Shown piece after piece: positions 1 through 11,352 of a stretch of 64,000 nt of DNA (position 1 is the stretch's first letter; every line of letters starts with the position of its first letter). Both the position numbers and the translations under genes were made by a program. Under the pieces are notes generated by a model. The model was not told the origin of the DNA, did no database searches, and was given only the letters and a program-made list of their open reading frames with translations. Source of the DNA: Adiantum capillus-veneris. Taxonomy: Eukaryota; Streptophyta; Polypodiopsida; Polypodiales; Pteridaceae. The DNA lies in contig CM043963.1 in NCBI GenBank assembly GCA_014529385.2, positions 6,807,001 through 6,871,000 on the forward strand, given 5' to 3'.

Positions 1-120
1 CAGGTGGCGCTATGGGGAGGCTGGGGCTGGCTTGAGCTCCAAGAAACTGCCAGAATCAGCCTAGGATCCGTAAAAACCTATAAATAGGTCCCCCCTCTTC
101 ACAAAAAAATTCAGACTCAG
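1..120 (+). promoter_or_regulatory. TATA-box promoter-like segment, possibly part of an LTR
   Basis: A clear TATA box (TATAAATA, 79-86) is followed about 30 bases later by CA- and CT-rich sequence typical of a plant transcription start. The next ORF starting with ATG and having a gag-like basic N-terminus lies 2.8 kb downstream at 2889, so this could be the promoter or LTR of a gypsy-type element that begins outside the window. No second LTR copy and no convincing primer site were found, so the LTR reading is inference. Confidence 0.35.
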
Positions 121-704
121 AGTCTTGGCCATTTCTCTCTCACCTAGGGAGAACTCTACTCAAAAATCACTAGAGAGAAAAAGCTCTAGTTGGTTAATCT
201 ACGGTAATTAATTTAATCCGCTTTAATTAGCAAAATTATGCTAATTTACTTATATTTTCTTAACTAATCCAATAAATTAAGAAGATTAAACCTACTTATA
301 CTCTAAATTACTCTTCTAATTCTTAATTCTCTGCCAATTATTTAGATTAAGCTCACGGATAACAATCTAATTAATTAGTAAGCTATATTAGGGTTGAAAT
401 TAATCATTTTAGTCACAAATTAATAGTAATTATCCTAATTAAATTTAAAATTATATAGAATAATTATCAAAGCTGTATTAGACTGTCAAGATACTAGAAA
501 AATTATCTCTTTATTTTTTGATTAATTTTTGTACTTAATTAAGCAGCATCTAGCTATTTTTAATCAAAAAATTGATGGAAAATCTAGTTAATTAGCTCAA
601 AAAGTCTTGAGTTAATTATCTTAGTTAGAGAATACTATTAGGAACAAAGGGTAAATTAATCATTAATAGATAATTAACCTAAGTATTTAATTAAGCTAAA
701 AATA

Positions 705-2550
705 CCTGTTTTTGAAGATAAATTAGAAGAGAAAATTAGGATAACATGTTAGACATTTATGTGCTATTTATCAAAGTTAGTTTACATGCTAATGAAGCTG
801 TGATAATTAGCTTAGCTACGAAAAGTTAATTTAACTAATTATCTTAGGCATAAAACCCTGTTTTTGAAGGTAAGTTAAAAGGGGAAATTAGGAAAACATG
901 TTAGGTAACTATGTACTATTTATCAGAGTTAATTTACATGTTAACACTAGGTTGGTAACCTAACAGGACATAAAAGTGTCCTTTCAGTGTTTTGAAAAAA
1001 ACCTCCAAAACCATAGTAGATCCACTCATTTTGTAAAACCCTTTCATGAGGTTATAGTTTAAGGCCTACTACACATGGAAAAAATAAGAAACTTGTAAAA
1101 TTTCTCATCTTTTGGTCACACAAAGCCTCCAAAGTTGATGGACCATTACATTTTCATCAAAATAGTCATTTCTTACGTTTTGTTGCATAAAAATAAGATT
1201 AGGGATTTTTGTAGGACTTGAGATAAATTCCCTAGTTAACTTCAATGGGTTGGTGATCAGAACATATGATTTCTTTTCACTCACTATTTTTTGTTTTGCC
1301 AAAAGAAATAGGTACAAAAAGTTGAACTTTTACCATTCTGCAAACCTATCATCAAAGTTTCCATAGCCATGCTCAATACAAATAATATATGCATGTTTTC
1401 TTAGTTCCCTACTGTCCTTTAGGTTCATAAGGAGCCATGGAGCATGTCAAAAGAATAACACATCTCTTACCAAGGGGAATCTTGGGGACAAAGATGAAGT
1501 GCTAAATACAACAAACATGAAAAAAGTGGGTTCAACATTATGAGTTGTAGAATCCCATAGAAACTATTCAATATCTAGCCAAATTTGATCCTTATGACTA
1601 GATATGGTTACTACCTACAAAATGTATATAGTTGTCACAAGAAACTAACAATATTGAAAAAGCTATACTTGATATACTAGAAAGTTTTGTTTTCTTCTAT
1701 AATTGAAAAAATCAACCATCATTGTCTACTATGCAAAATAGGGTATTAGGTGCCCCAAAACTCAAGGAATATTAGCTTTATGTTACAATATGTGACATAG
1801 AAAATAAAACTGCATTTGGATATCATGAAAGCCACCAAAAAAATCATAGAAGAGCTAAAATTGGCTAAAAAACAGGATTTGACAATTTTTGTAATTTGGT
1901 CATAACTTACAACTTTAACATTTATTTCTCCCTAGAAGCATCAGGACATGTTGAGGACTACTAAAGATATTTCTCTAGCATTATAGACCTCACAAACATG
2001 AATTCTAGAGTGGTATAGTTGCAAAATGTTAAAAAAACAACAAAAAACAAGACCCGTTTTTCACACAGTTTAGGTTGTGAAATGTTGTGCAAGGACAAGG
2101 TTAAAGATGGAATTGATATTCCAAAAAAATGTCGAGTTTTTTTCAGCTCATGAGACAATTTTCTAGACAGATAGCACCTCAAAATCCATTTTGAAACTCT
2201 TGACATAATTCAAGGAAAATGGTCACTTAACAGGACATAAAAGTGTCCCAGGACATAAAAGTGTCCCATTACCAACCTAGTGTTAATGAACTTGTGATAA
2301 TTAGCTTAGCTACATAAAGTTAATTTAACTAATTATCTTAGGTAGAAAACCCTATTTTTGAAGGTAAATTAAAAGGGGAAAGTAAGAAAACATGTTAGAT
2401 AATTATGTGCTATTTATCAGAGTTAGTTTACATGTTGATGAAGTCGTAATAATTAGCTTAGCTACAGAAAGTTAATTTAGCTAATTCTCTGAATCAAAAA
2501 ACCTTGTTTTTGAAGATAAATTAAAGGAAAAACTAGCAAATCAATATATA
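705..2550. repeat. 152-bp tandem repeat array, interrupted
   Basis: AT-rich units begin with CCTGTTTTTGAAG-like sequence at 705, 857, 2351 and 2502. Each contains the landmarks AACATGTTAG, TTTATCAGAGTTA and GATAATTAGCTTAGCTAC. Unit 1 to unit 2 is 152 bp. Unit 2 to unit 3 is also 152 bp once the inserted element at 945-2282 and one TTAA are removed, and unit 3 to the partial unit 4 is 151 bp. The array sits in a non-coding AT-rich leader (121-2888) with no gene visible. Confidence 0.85.
945..2282. mobile_element. Non-autonomous inverted-repeat DNA transposon with TTAA target duplication
   Basis: The 1338-bp insert starts CACTAGGTTGGTAA and ends with its exact reverse complement, flanked on both sides by TTAA (941-944 and 2283-2286). 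It lies inside unit 2 of a 152-bp tandem repeat, and the homologous uninterrupted site at about 775-782 shows that removing the insert plus one TTAA restores the unit. Just inside the ends is a palindromic 16-mer GGACATAAAAGTGTCC, once on the left (966-981) and twice on the right (2233-2248, 2251-2266), resembling subterminal transposase-binding repeats. Internal ORFs are at most 81 codons with no transposase motif. The ends start with CACTA, but CACTA elements make 3-bp duplications; TTAA duplication is typical of piggyBac. Superfamily is therefore open. Confidence 0.8.
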
Positions 2551-2888
2551 AGTTAATAAGATAATTACTAGGGGTAGAATATAGAAAAAGACACCCGGGG
2601 TAAATATCCCCACAAACAGATAAGTAATCCATAAATTACTAAAGCCAATTTAGGGTATCTTGGAGAAAAAATTAAATAATGAATTTAGTAGAATAGCTTC
2701 GATAATTATGAGATAATTATGGGAGGATAATAAAACTACTAGGAAGCTAAGAAAAAAATATCTCACTCATGTATTTCTCAAAGATACCTATTTACTGCAA
2801 AAATCCATATTTTTGGATAAAAGGAATAAAAGAGACTATTCATATAATTCTCTAATCAATTAAGTATCCTTTTATAAAGGCTACCACT

Positions 2889-3029
2889 ATGGCCCCAAAA
2901 AGGACCCGAGGGAATCCTCTATCCGATGAAGAAGATACCATCCACAAAAGAACCAGGGCATCCCATGACCTTGAGACCGGACCTAGTTATAGGCCTACGG
3001 AGGAGAGTCTCCAGGCTCCGATGCAGTAG
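2889..3029 (+). CDS. Short basic ORF (46 codons), possible start of a gag gene
   Basis: An ATG at 2889 opens a 46-residue frame ending at TAG (3027-3029). It begins MAPKRTRGNPLSDEEDT and is rich in Arg, Lys, Asp and Glu. The start context (ACTATGGCC) is good for plants. The position after a long AT-rich leader and the basic, hydrophilic N-terminus resemble the first codons of a Ty3/gypsy gag, but the frame ends early and no capsid or zinc-knuckle motif follows. It may be a degenerate gag start or chance. Confidence 0.25.
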   Translation: MAPKRTRGNPLSDEEDTIHKRTRASHDLETGPSYRPTEESLQAPMQ

Positions 3030-4162
3030 AAGATGGCTGACCAGTCTCAAGTGGAGTTTCCATTTATTCACTTAAGTCTGTAAATAGCTTAAAAATCTTT
3101 TATAAGTTAACATTGCATACACAAGAATAGGAATGAAAAAGGGGACGAAAATAGAAGGTAACTTCCAAGAAACCAACGAGCATTGTTTGTAAATAGGAAA
3201 GAAATGATTGGGCTAAGACTGGTTGACTTAGGAAAGAATTGGTTGATCATTCTTAAGATAGCTTGTCTCAAGACACCTCTGACTCCTTGGAATATTCTAC
3301 TCCAGGTGATGAGTAATGATGGCGAGTTAGCCATGAATGAGTCGGTTTCCTCAGTGCACATGGAATCTTTACCCCGTGCTTGTGGATATTACTTAGGATA
3401 TAGTTTTTATCCTAGAGGAACCACCCAGTTGTATGGGCAACCGGTTGGCGTATGGGCGCCCGAATTTTGGGTGATGACTTTTTCCACCCCGGTTTTTACA
3501 AATAAGGAATGGGTGCTGGTTTTTTTTCACCCCTATATAGGTGGTCTTGAGACAAGCCAGTACTGATCAGAGTTACTTCAGATTGACAGTACCTTGTCTT
3601 AAGTCTAAAGATGTATGTTTGCTAAAAGAATGTTTTCAGTATTGTTTTCAAGGGTTGTTTTAATGAAATCTTGTTATGAAGGATAAAAGGAATCATAATT
3701 TTAATTGTGATAAGATTGTGGTAGTAATTAAATAACAAGTATCATGTGTGAGTGCGGGGTGGTAAGTGGGGATTGACTAAGGTTGTCAATCTTGGATGGG
3801 TGGACCTGATTAGTCAGGTAACTATCCATTCCCACGCACTAAAAACGTTTAGAAAACTTCTCCACTTGGAAGAGGAGTCCACCAACGGCTGTGCCCTCAC
3901 ATATGTTAGGGAAAAAAAAGCGTTGGTTAAGGAAATCTTAATCCAAATGTTGGAAGTTATAGGGCTGAAATAGTTTTCAAAATTCCAAAACTTTTTCACG
4001 TTTCCACTGCAAGACAGGACTAGGCCTCCTTCTAGGTCTATAAACCCAAACCATTGTTAATGGTAAAGGTATATTCCCTTGATTTTTTCTTGTTTAAAGA
4101 CTCTGATTTTATTAGACCTAGAGAACTGTCAAGGATCCATTCCGCTTTTTGGTGTCGGCGGG
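3030..4162. other. Unassigned AT-rich interval
   Basis: No family signature was recognised. A 127-codon frame at 3183-3566 has no ATG at its stated start and no motif, so it is not called. A TATA-like CTATATAGG lies near 3534. From about 4163 the sequence becomes minus-strand LINE, giving the 3'-side breakpoint of LINE A. Confidence 0.4.
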
Positions 4163-4900
4163 TTTGGAAACCTCACACATAAACTCACTTGGCACTTGTA
4201 GTTCTTCCATCCTTCTCCACAAATGGTTATGTGGAATCATATCAAAGTCTTTCTTAAAGTCCACAAGACAACAATATGATCACTTTCCTTTCAACCAACT
4301 TTCCTCCATGAGAACACGAAGAGTGACAAGATGATCAATCGTGCTCTGACATCGACAAAAACCCACTTGTCCTTTTCCACCCTTGTCATTATCTTCAGTC
4401 CAATCAATCAATTTAATTTTCATTATGCACCCTTGCCATAAGAGACCCAATCATTATAGCCCGGTAGTTGTTTACATTATTTACATCCCCTCCTTTATGC
4501 AAAGGCTTGACCCAATTAGTACTCCAATCATAAGGCATACCATATTGAAGTACAAGGTTGAACATACCACAGATCCACTTAGGTGTAAAATCTCCAATCC
4601 GTTTAAGCATCTCCAGATTGATACCTTGAAAATCTCCGCTTTGCGAGTGGCCAAAGTTTCAAGTTCATCGCATAAATCCTTAGTAGTAAAAAAGAGGGCA
4701 TACATGGGAGTGAACTATAAAATTATATTTTTTCAGCATTTGGTTGCTCATATAGTTTCCTTAAATGTGTCTACATATCCACAAGACTCAAGTTACCAAC
4801 ATTCTCAACCCACTTGCCCCTCGAATTTCTCCAAAATCTTTCACATGCACGTGCCTTTTCTTGGACTTGGAAAAAATTGTTGCTTTACTTCCCATCTTCT
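4163..4900 (-). pseudogene. LINE A reverse transcriptase, N-terminal fragment
   Basis: Fragments on the minus strand read MFNLVLQYGMPYDWSTNW, KPLHKGGDVNNVNNYRAI and GSLM, matching the finger region (W...I.PL.K.GD..N..NYR.I..GS) of non-LTR RT. The sequence near 4330-4250 still resembles the region leading to motif A. The catalytic YVDD region is absent because the copy ends near 4163. Frame changes are present. Confidence 0.7.
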
Positions 4901-4990
4901 TCTCTCCTTTTGAATCAATGCCTTGTATGTATGCAAATGACTTTCATAGTTTTCTTTGTCCATAGTTGTATCAAGCTTTATCAAGGACTT

Positions 4991-5975
4991 TTAAGCATCT
5001 TGACATTCTTTATCAAACCACCTTTTGAGTGATCTATCTTTGTTGATACCATGGACATGCTTCATGGCAAAGAATTCTTCGGCACAAGAACAAATAACTT
5101 TCTTGAAAGCTTCCCATTTAGTTTCCAATGGTGCGTCATATTGAATCTTTGTCATCCATAACGTTTTCTCAATCATTTCAATGTACAACGGTGCCCGTTT
5201 GAAATCCATTCTACATAGTGATAACTTTTCTTTCCTTTGGCTGAGATTATCATGCTTAGTTGCTTCTCCACATGCAATGTCAATACATAAGGTCTGATGG
5301 TCTGATTTCGAGGTCCATTGGCTAAACATAAAAGTCTTTATGTGATACATGATCACTTTGGAGAGTAGCATATAGTCAATCACACTATCCCCATTATGTT
5401 TTCTATATGTAAATCCATTGGTTCCACTCCACAAAGATACATGATTGGCAATGAGCATACATGTGCTATTATACATGTGTAAAAGTAACTTTCCATAGTG
5501 ATCCGGATCTTTCTCATCCATTGAAGTACGATCATACAAGTGAACTTCCTCCAACTCCCGTGAAATGTATGGCATATCAAATTGTTGAGTATCATGTTGC
5601 AATGTGTTTATGTGAGCATTCATATCCCCAAAGACAATGACATCACCTTTACCATGCAAGCATAAAAGGGAGAATCATGCTGATGAATGTAGCAACCGGC
5701 TACAAAAATGGGTTCTCTTTTTGGTGTCATAATTTTCAGCTATACATAACGTTTGTACTTGTCATCTTTCACAATTGATACAAAGCTTCCAATCCTTTCT
5801 TAACCATACATGCTACCTCTCCTTTTCCTCTTGGCTGCTTGAGATTCTTTGACCACCTCAATGAATGTACATTGTAATCCTCCAAGCCGTTAATCCTTTG
5901 TGTATCATGCTCCCAATTTTCAACAAGAAGTACAACATCGGCTTTGCTTGCTAGTTCATCAATGCCAACTCCCAC
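4991..5975 (-). pseudogene. LINE A endonuclease domain (EEP fold), frameshifted
   Basis: The N-terminal part (5975-5769) carries the ELAS..DVVLLVENWEHD segment typical of LINE endonucleases. After a break, 5659-4991 carries FGDMNA (the GD.N catalytic motif), VIDYML and SDHQTL (the terminal SDH catalytic motif) in the family order. A basic linker ending KRWFDKECQDA follows and leads toward the RT. The enzyme would nick target DNA to prime reverse transcription. The frame is broken between 5769 and 5659, so it is not functional as it stands. Confidence 0.8.
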
Positions 5976-6533
5976 ATTCCATGGATATCCATTGCAATTC
6001 CAAAAGTATATTTTAAATTGTAACTCGGTATTATAGGTCGCGCATTCCTATTTGCTCAAGGGACTTGCCTCCTCCTTGGGCATATTTTCTTTGTGAGAGA
6101 TCTCTTTGTTTTTCTTATTTCTTTCCTCATATGCCTTGTGGCGTATACTTTGTTTCTTAACAGTGCAATCTTCACATACTAAACATTTTGTATCTCTCAA
6201 GTAGATCCAGCTATTATCAAGGAGAATTATTCGTTTGGTCTCATCCGGCATGGTGCTTACAATTGGCTGTTCTCCCGAGCGAGGAGCTCCTTGCTTACCC
6301 ACTCTATGTCCTCCATAGACCATAACTCCAAACATGCCAAAGTGGGTTTTGAAGATCAATAAGAATGGAAAGAGAAGGAGGCTTCTCTAACTTCTTGTCG
6401 AGAATTTAAGGAATAACAATGTTCTTGGAACGTTGCTCCCGTTCCTTCAACTGCTCGCATGTTAACTTAATGTCTTTAAAAGACCATATTGACATATGAG
6501 GTAAAAAATACACATTCATGTGCAAGCACGTCC

Positions 6534-6534
6534 A

Positions 6535-6579
<45 letters not shown>
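6534..6579. repeat. (GT)n(GA)n microsatellite between LINE copies A and B
   Basis: A GT run switches to a GA run at about 6556 and abuts the 3' terminus of LINE B, which on the minus strand ends CCTCCAAGGATGATAATA and then a short AT/CT spacer. The same arrangement recurs at 11049, 25765 and 32048. Confidence 0.95.
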
Positions 6580-7202
6580 TTGAGATTTTATTATCATCCT
6601 TGGAGGTCAAATGTGACCTATGGGACCAAAGTTACATGTGATGTAGTATGTTTGTGGCTAATGAGTGATTCTCAATGATCCAAAATTGTGGTGATCAGTA
6701 GCAATGTCAAGGCCACACTATGACTGGGAGAGGAAAGTGTGTAGGTCTAAGTCATGGATGGAAATGTGAGGTAAGCAAGTTTGGATATGACCAAAAGTTG
6801 AGCACTCTAGTAGTGTGTGGTACTCAAACTCAATCTTTGGTGAGGATAATGTGCACACTCAATTTGACTCTTCTCCATTTTTTCGACGCCCTATCTCGCA
6901 TCAAAGGTAGTGGGAGCTAAGCTGAATGGCTACGATAGTGCGTATCGCTAAGTCAATGGGATAGTCTCAAGCATGTATGGGTAGTACAGTTTCCTCTTTC
7001 AACAAATAACATGTCTTTGTAGTTGGGGGAAATATGGGTGGTGCAATGTATGAAACGTGACTCCCTTATTTCTCCCAAGCCGTAATACATTGGTGTTGTA
7101 GAAAAGCTTCATTTATTTGGGAGTCTATTGTGGCATCATGTAGCAATTGTAATACATCCCATCTTCCAAACCACTTCTTTATATCTTCCATCCATTCCGT
7201 GC

Positions 7203-8063
7203 TCAAGATCTTGCTTTTATTTGTCTTTTAAATTTTTTGCTTGCTTCCCATGCAGTTGTAGGAGGTTGATGTGAGGGGCGTTGACACATATTTATCATGT
7301 ACTCCACAATCCTTTCCATGCCCATAACCTCAATTGGAAGAGATCTCGACTCAGCAAGTAGGAGCTTATATAGTGTTTGTGTCTTAACTTGGAGAAAGTT
7401 TGTAAGAAAACACTTTTGGACATTCTCAAACTCTTTCCAAGTAGAGATTGGGATGCTCCCACCCCACACTTCAACTTCATAAAGAAGAACCTGTGTCACA
7501 AATGTGTCAAAAAGGTACTTCTTGAGAACCCAACACTTGATGGTTCCCGCTTTACACATGTTCTCAAATGCATAGTATGCTCTCTTTTTGGATTCCAAAT
7601 GAGGCATAGCACATCCATGCCACTCGTGAGTGATTGAAACCTCAAGGCCAAGGCACTTAAAGCTCTCAACAACTTCAAGTGTTTCATTATTGTACACAAT
7701 GCATGGCTTCTCCTTATGGTTGGTTTTCACATGCATACCCTTTGTTTTGAATTCATTCACAATCAGCCCACTATGGAAGCAAAATCTCTCAAGGACAAGC
7801 ATAAGATTTAGTGCATCCTCTAAAGTGTGTGCAAGAAACACATCATCAACATACAACAAAAGCATGATTACCACATTGCAAAAAGTGACCTCTTCAATGC
7901 CTTCTTCTTGCATGAAGTCAAGTACCATTTGTTCCAATTGATTGATGCATATACTAAAGAGAATTGGTGACAATGGACATCCTTGTTTAACCCCAATAGT
8001 GCTTGCAAAAACATTTGAAATTTCTCTTTCAATGCACAATGGACACATCACCTTCTCATACAA
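7203..8063 (-). pseudogene. LINE B reverse transcriptase, C-terminal half
   Basis: A 286-codon open stretch begins (minus strand) in RT motif B, with GVKQGCPLSPILFSICINQL, the hallmark of non-LTR RT. It continues through LLLYVDDVFLAHT (the catalytic Y.DD), then the thumb (SGLIVNEFKTKGM, FKCLGLEVS) and a connection region with Trp-rich sequence. It is the longest open coding segment of this family here. The annotated first Met is internal to the domain; the true ORF would extend upstream but is broken near 8070-8269. Confidence 0.9.
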
Positions 8064-8268
8064 TCAAGGAACCGCAAGCATAAACTCACTTGGCACTTGG
8101 AGTTCATCCATGTGTCTCCACAAATTTGTTACCCGGAATCCTATTAAATGCTTTCTTAAAGTCCACAAAGCAACAATACAATTGCTTGCCTTTCAACCTA
8201 GTTTCCTCCAAGAGATCATAAATAGTAACAAGATGAACGATAATGTTGTGGCATCGATGAAAACCCGC

Positions 8269-9474
8269 TTATGCTTTTGTGCTCTTTTGATTCTCTTCAA
8301 CCCAATCAATCAATTTTATATCCATTATGCACCCAAAAAACTTTTCCATAAGAGACCCAATCATTATAGTCCGGTAGTTGTTTACAGTCTTTACATTTCC
8401 TCCTTTATGCAAAGTCTTGATCCAATTAGTACTCCAATCATAAGGTATACCATGTTGAAGTGCAAGATTAAATATATCACACATCCACTCATGTGTAGAA
8501 TTGATCATCCATTAAATCATTTCTGGCTTAATACCTTGAAGATCTCTTGCTTTGCGAGTGGCCAACTTTTTAAGTCCACCGCAGACATCCTCAATAGTAA
8601 AGAAACATGGCATACATGGGAGTGAACTATAAAATGACATTTTTTCAGCATTAAGTTGCTCATATAGTTGCCTACAATGTGTCTACATATCCACAAGATT
8701 CAAGTTACCAAAATTCTCAACCCGCTTGCCCCTCAAGTTTCTCCAAAATCTTCCACATGCACGTGCCTTCTCTTGGACTTGAAAAAATTGTTGCTTTACT
8801 TCCCATCTTCTTCTATTCTTTTGAATCAATGCCTTGTATGTATACAAATGACTTTGATAGTTGTCTTTGACCATAGTTGCATCAAGCTTTATCAAGGACT
8901 TTTAAGCATCTTGACATTCTTTATCAAACCACCTTTTGAGTGATCTATCTTTGTGGATACCATGGACATGCTTCATGGCAAAGCATTCTTGGGCACAAGA
9001 ACATATAACTTTCTTGAAGACTTCCCATTTAGTTTCCAATGGTACATCATGTTGAAGCTTTGTCATCCATAACTTTTGCTCAACCATTTCAATGTACATT
9101 GGTGCCCGTTTGAAATTCATCATAGTGATAACTTCTCCTCCCCTTGGCTGAGATTATCATGCTTAGTTGCTTCTCCACATGCAAGTTCAATGCATAAGGT
9201 CCGATGGTATTATTGCGGAGTCCATTGGCAAAGCATAAAACTCTTTATGCAATACATGATGACTTTAGAGAGTACCATATAGGTATCACACTATCCCCAT
9301 TATGTTTTCTACATGTAAATCCATTGGTTCTACTCCACAAAGATACACCATTGACAATGAGGATTTAGATCCCTTGCAATGATGAAAACCAAATTGTTGA
9401 GCATCATGTTGCAAAGTTTTTGTGCAAGCATTCATACCTCCAAAGAAAATCACATCACCTTTGCCTTTAAACAA
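8269..9474 (-). pseudogene. LINE B endonuclease/RT-finger region, fragmented
   Basis: Broken frames on the minus strand give, in order: GMNACTKTLQHD, a decayed GD.N endonuclease motif, with a tract corresponding to the VIDY region largely lost (9474-9286); the linker ending KRWFDKECQDA (9123-8902); a basic Lys/Arg-rich segment with the pattern KNRRRWEVKQQFF (8895-8683); and the RT fingers with MFNLALQHGI-like, KTLHKGGN and NNYRTIMIGS segments (8508-8269). Each aligns in order with copies A and C. At least four frame breaks are present. Confidence 0.75.
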
Positions 9475-9896
9475 GCAATGTCCTCATCTAAATAAAAAAA
9501 TGGCTAATCTCCATCCATGCAAGCACAGAAGAGGAAATCATACTGAGGAATCTAGCAACCGACTACAAAAATTGGGGCTTTTTTTGGTGTCATAATTTTC
9601 ATCCATACATAACGTTTGTACTTGTCATCTGTTGCAAAGTCTTCCAATCCTTTCTTAACCATACATGGTACCCCTCCTTGTCCTCTTCATTGCTTGAGAT
9701 TCTTCGACCACATCAATGAATGTATAGTGTAATCCTCCAATCCATTAATCCTTTGTGAATCATGCTCCCAAGTTTCAACAAGAAGTACAACATCGGCTTT
9801 GCTTGTTAGTTCATCTATGCCAACCCCCACATTCCATCTATTACAATTTCAAAAGCATACTTTCAATTGTAACTTGGCCTGATAGGTTGTGTAGTC

Positions 9897-10817
9897 CTAT
9901 TTGCTCAAGGGACTTGTCTCCTCCTTGTCCACATTCTCTTCATGAGATATCTCCTTGTGTAAGTTTATTCCTATCTCTTCATATGCCTTGATATGCATAT
10001 TTTGTTGTTTAATAGTGCGATCTCCAAATACATAACATTTTATATCCCTCAAATAGATCCAACTATTATCAAGGAATTTGTTTTGTTTGGTCTCATCCAG
10101 CATGGTGCATACAATTGGCCGTTCTCTCAAGCAAGGAGCCCCTTGCTTACCCACTCTATGTGCTCTGTAAACTGTAACTCTTGACATGTCAAAGTGGGTT
10201 TTGAAGAGATCTTTGATAGCAATGCCAAGAGAAGGAGGTGTCTCTAACTTGTCTTTTGGACTTACACGAGTAACAATTTTCTTAGGGCGTCGCGGCCCGT
10301 TCCTTCAACTCCTTTACATCCACATTCTCAACATTTTTTGTTTGATCCATAACTTGCATGAGGGAGGAATTAGAAATCACATTGTTACCACTACATACAT
10401 TAGCCCAAGACTTGTTTGTGCATACATTTTTCATGTCGCATACATCTAGACTCATGGTGTCCAATTTCTCCTCTTTCAATACATGGTCATGCTCTACTTT
10501 GCTCATGCACTCCTTCAAAGCATTCAAGTCCAAAAGAGAGTGTTACATTCCTTGACTTCCTCTTCAAGTTACATCAAACGTGTTGTTTTCATCTCAAGTG
10601 TCCTCTTGAGATTCTCATTCTCAACCATAAGAACCCTTAATATTCCATTCTCCATTGCAATTGCCCATAAGTCTTCACCTTGTTTGTTTATAGTCTCTTG
10701 CAATAGTATCAAGTATGTCATGATCATGGCTTGCGATGTCGTTGGCTGAGTGTTTGTGTTTCTATCTCCAAAATTAGGAGATTTTGGATCATTTTCTACA
10801 ATAGTTGCGAGTGCCAA
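9897..10817 (-). pseudogene. LINE B N-terminal region: coiled coil and ORF1p-like RRM
   Basis: The minus strand first encodes a heptad-rich segment (10817-10569, with LILLQETINKQGEDLW and ENENLKRTLEMK) and a second acidic helical segment (10533-10282). An RRM-like block follows: MSRVTVYRAHRVGKQG, RPIVCTM and LDNSWIYLRD. The AHR.G...RPI spacing is that of the L1 ORF1p RNA-binding domain. A coil plus RRM would trimerise and bind element RNA. Stops and a frameshift near 10282-10190 inactivate it. Confidence 0.7.
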
Positions 10818-11048
10818 AAGACATTGTATTTGAAAGAATAAATAAGACTCAACTTCTTCAAACCTCTTTACTTCAAAAATTGTGTTGTTTGCAAAAAAAG
10901 AATTTCATAACTTTGATTTTTTTTGTTTTTACATCAATGTGTAAAGGGGGTCGTACTCTTTGATCGAGGCTATAGAGCACCCAAATCAGGGTTTGGATAA
11001 AGAAGTTATGATCAAAAGAGTCAATTTCTATGTACTAGGTCGAAAATG

Positions 11049-11049
11049 G

Positions 11050-11100
<51 letters not shown>

Positions 11101-11130
11101 AGGGAGGGAGATAGAAGTAGGGAAATACAC

Positions 11131-11163
<33 letters not shown>

Positions 11164-11253
11164 GGAGATAGAAGTAGGGAAATACAGAGAGATAGAGATA
11201 GAGAGATAGGACATTTAAGAGAGATAGAGAAATAACGAAAAGAAAAATGAGAG

Positions 11254-11349
<96 letters not shown>
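11049..11349. repeat. Compound (AG)n / (AT)n / (AG)n microsatellite at LINE E 3' end
   Basis: AG runs at 11049-11091 and 11132-11163, GGGA repeats near 11092-11110, variant AGAT tracts to 11220, an AT run at about 11259-11314 and a final AG run at 11315-11349. It lies between the 5' end of LINE B and the 3' UTR of LINE E. Confidence 0.95.

Positions 11350-11352
<3 letters not shown>

Larger units (their letters stand above)
4163..6455 (-). mobile_element. LINE copy A, broken at both ends (RRM tail, endonuclease, partial RT)
   Basis: Read on the minus strand, this copy runs from the end of an ORF1p-like RRM/basic segment (about 6359-6048), through an apurinic-type endonuclease (5975-4991), to the N-terminal half of reverse transcriptase (4900-4163). 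It stops where copy B continues into the RT core, so its 3' half is lost. The 5' end is lost near 6455, where similarity to copy B ends. Several frame breaks separate the pieces. It shares gene order and sequence with copies B, C and E. About 75 bp unrelated to the LINE separates its 5' end from the 6534 microsatellite. Confidence 0.85.
6580..10960 (-). mobile_element. LINE copy B, near full length (coiled coil, RRM, endonuclease, RT, C-terminal domain, 3' UTR)
   Basis: This is the most complete copy, about 4.3 kb. In minus-strand order it holds a coiled-coil region (10817-10282), an L1 ORF1p-like RRM (10187-9990), a basic linker (9970-9897), endonuclease (about 9800-9130), linker (9123-8683), RT (8640-7203), a conserved Trp/His/Cys-containing C-terminal segment (to about 6990) and a 3' UTR ending at the AG microsatellite. 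No independent ORF1 is evident: in copy C the RRM and endonuclease would read through if one frameshift were absent, suggesting one polyprotein. Many stops and frameshifts make it inactive. The 5' end, near 10930-10960, is approximate. Confidence 0.85.

Noticed and set aside
5-22. TGGCGC near the window start as a gypsy primer-binding site
   Set aside because: Only the first six bases match the Asp-tRNA type site, and a TATA box lies downstream of it, the wrong order for an LTR end followed by a leader.
945-960. Simple assignment of the 945-2282 element to the CACTA superfamily
   Set aside because: The secure target duplication is TTAA (4 bp), not 3 bp; 3-bp readings leave asymmetric ends.
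3183-3566. 127-codon plus-strand frame
   Set aside because: It does not begin at a usable ATG and shows no motif or protein-like composition.
4148-4170. TTTTTGGTGTCGGCGGGTTT as a gypsy primer site
   Set aside because: It only loosely resembles the known sites and sits at the LINE A breakpoint without an LTR.
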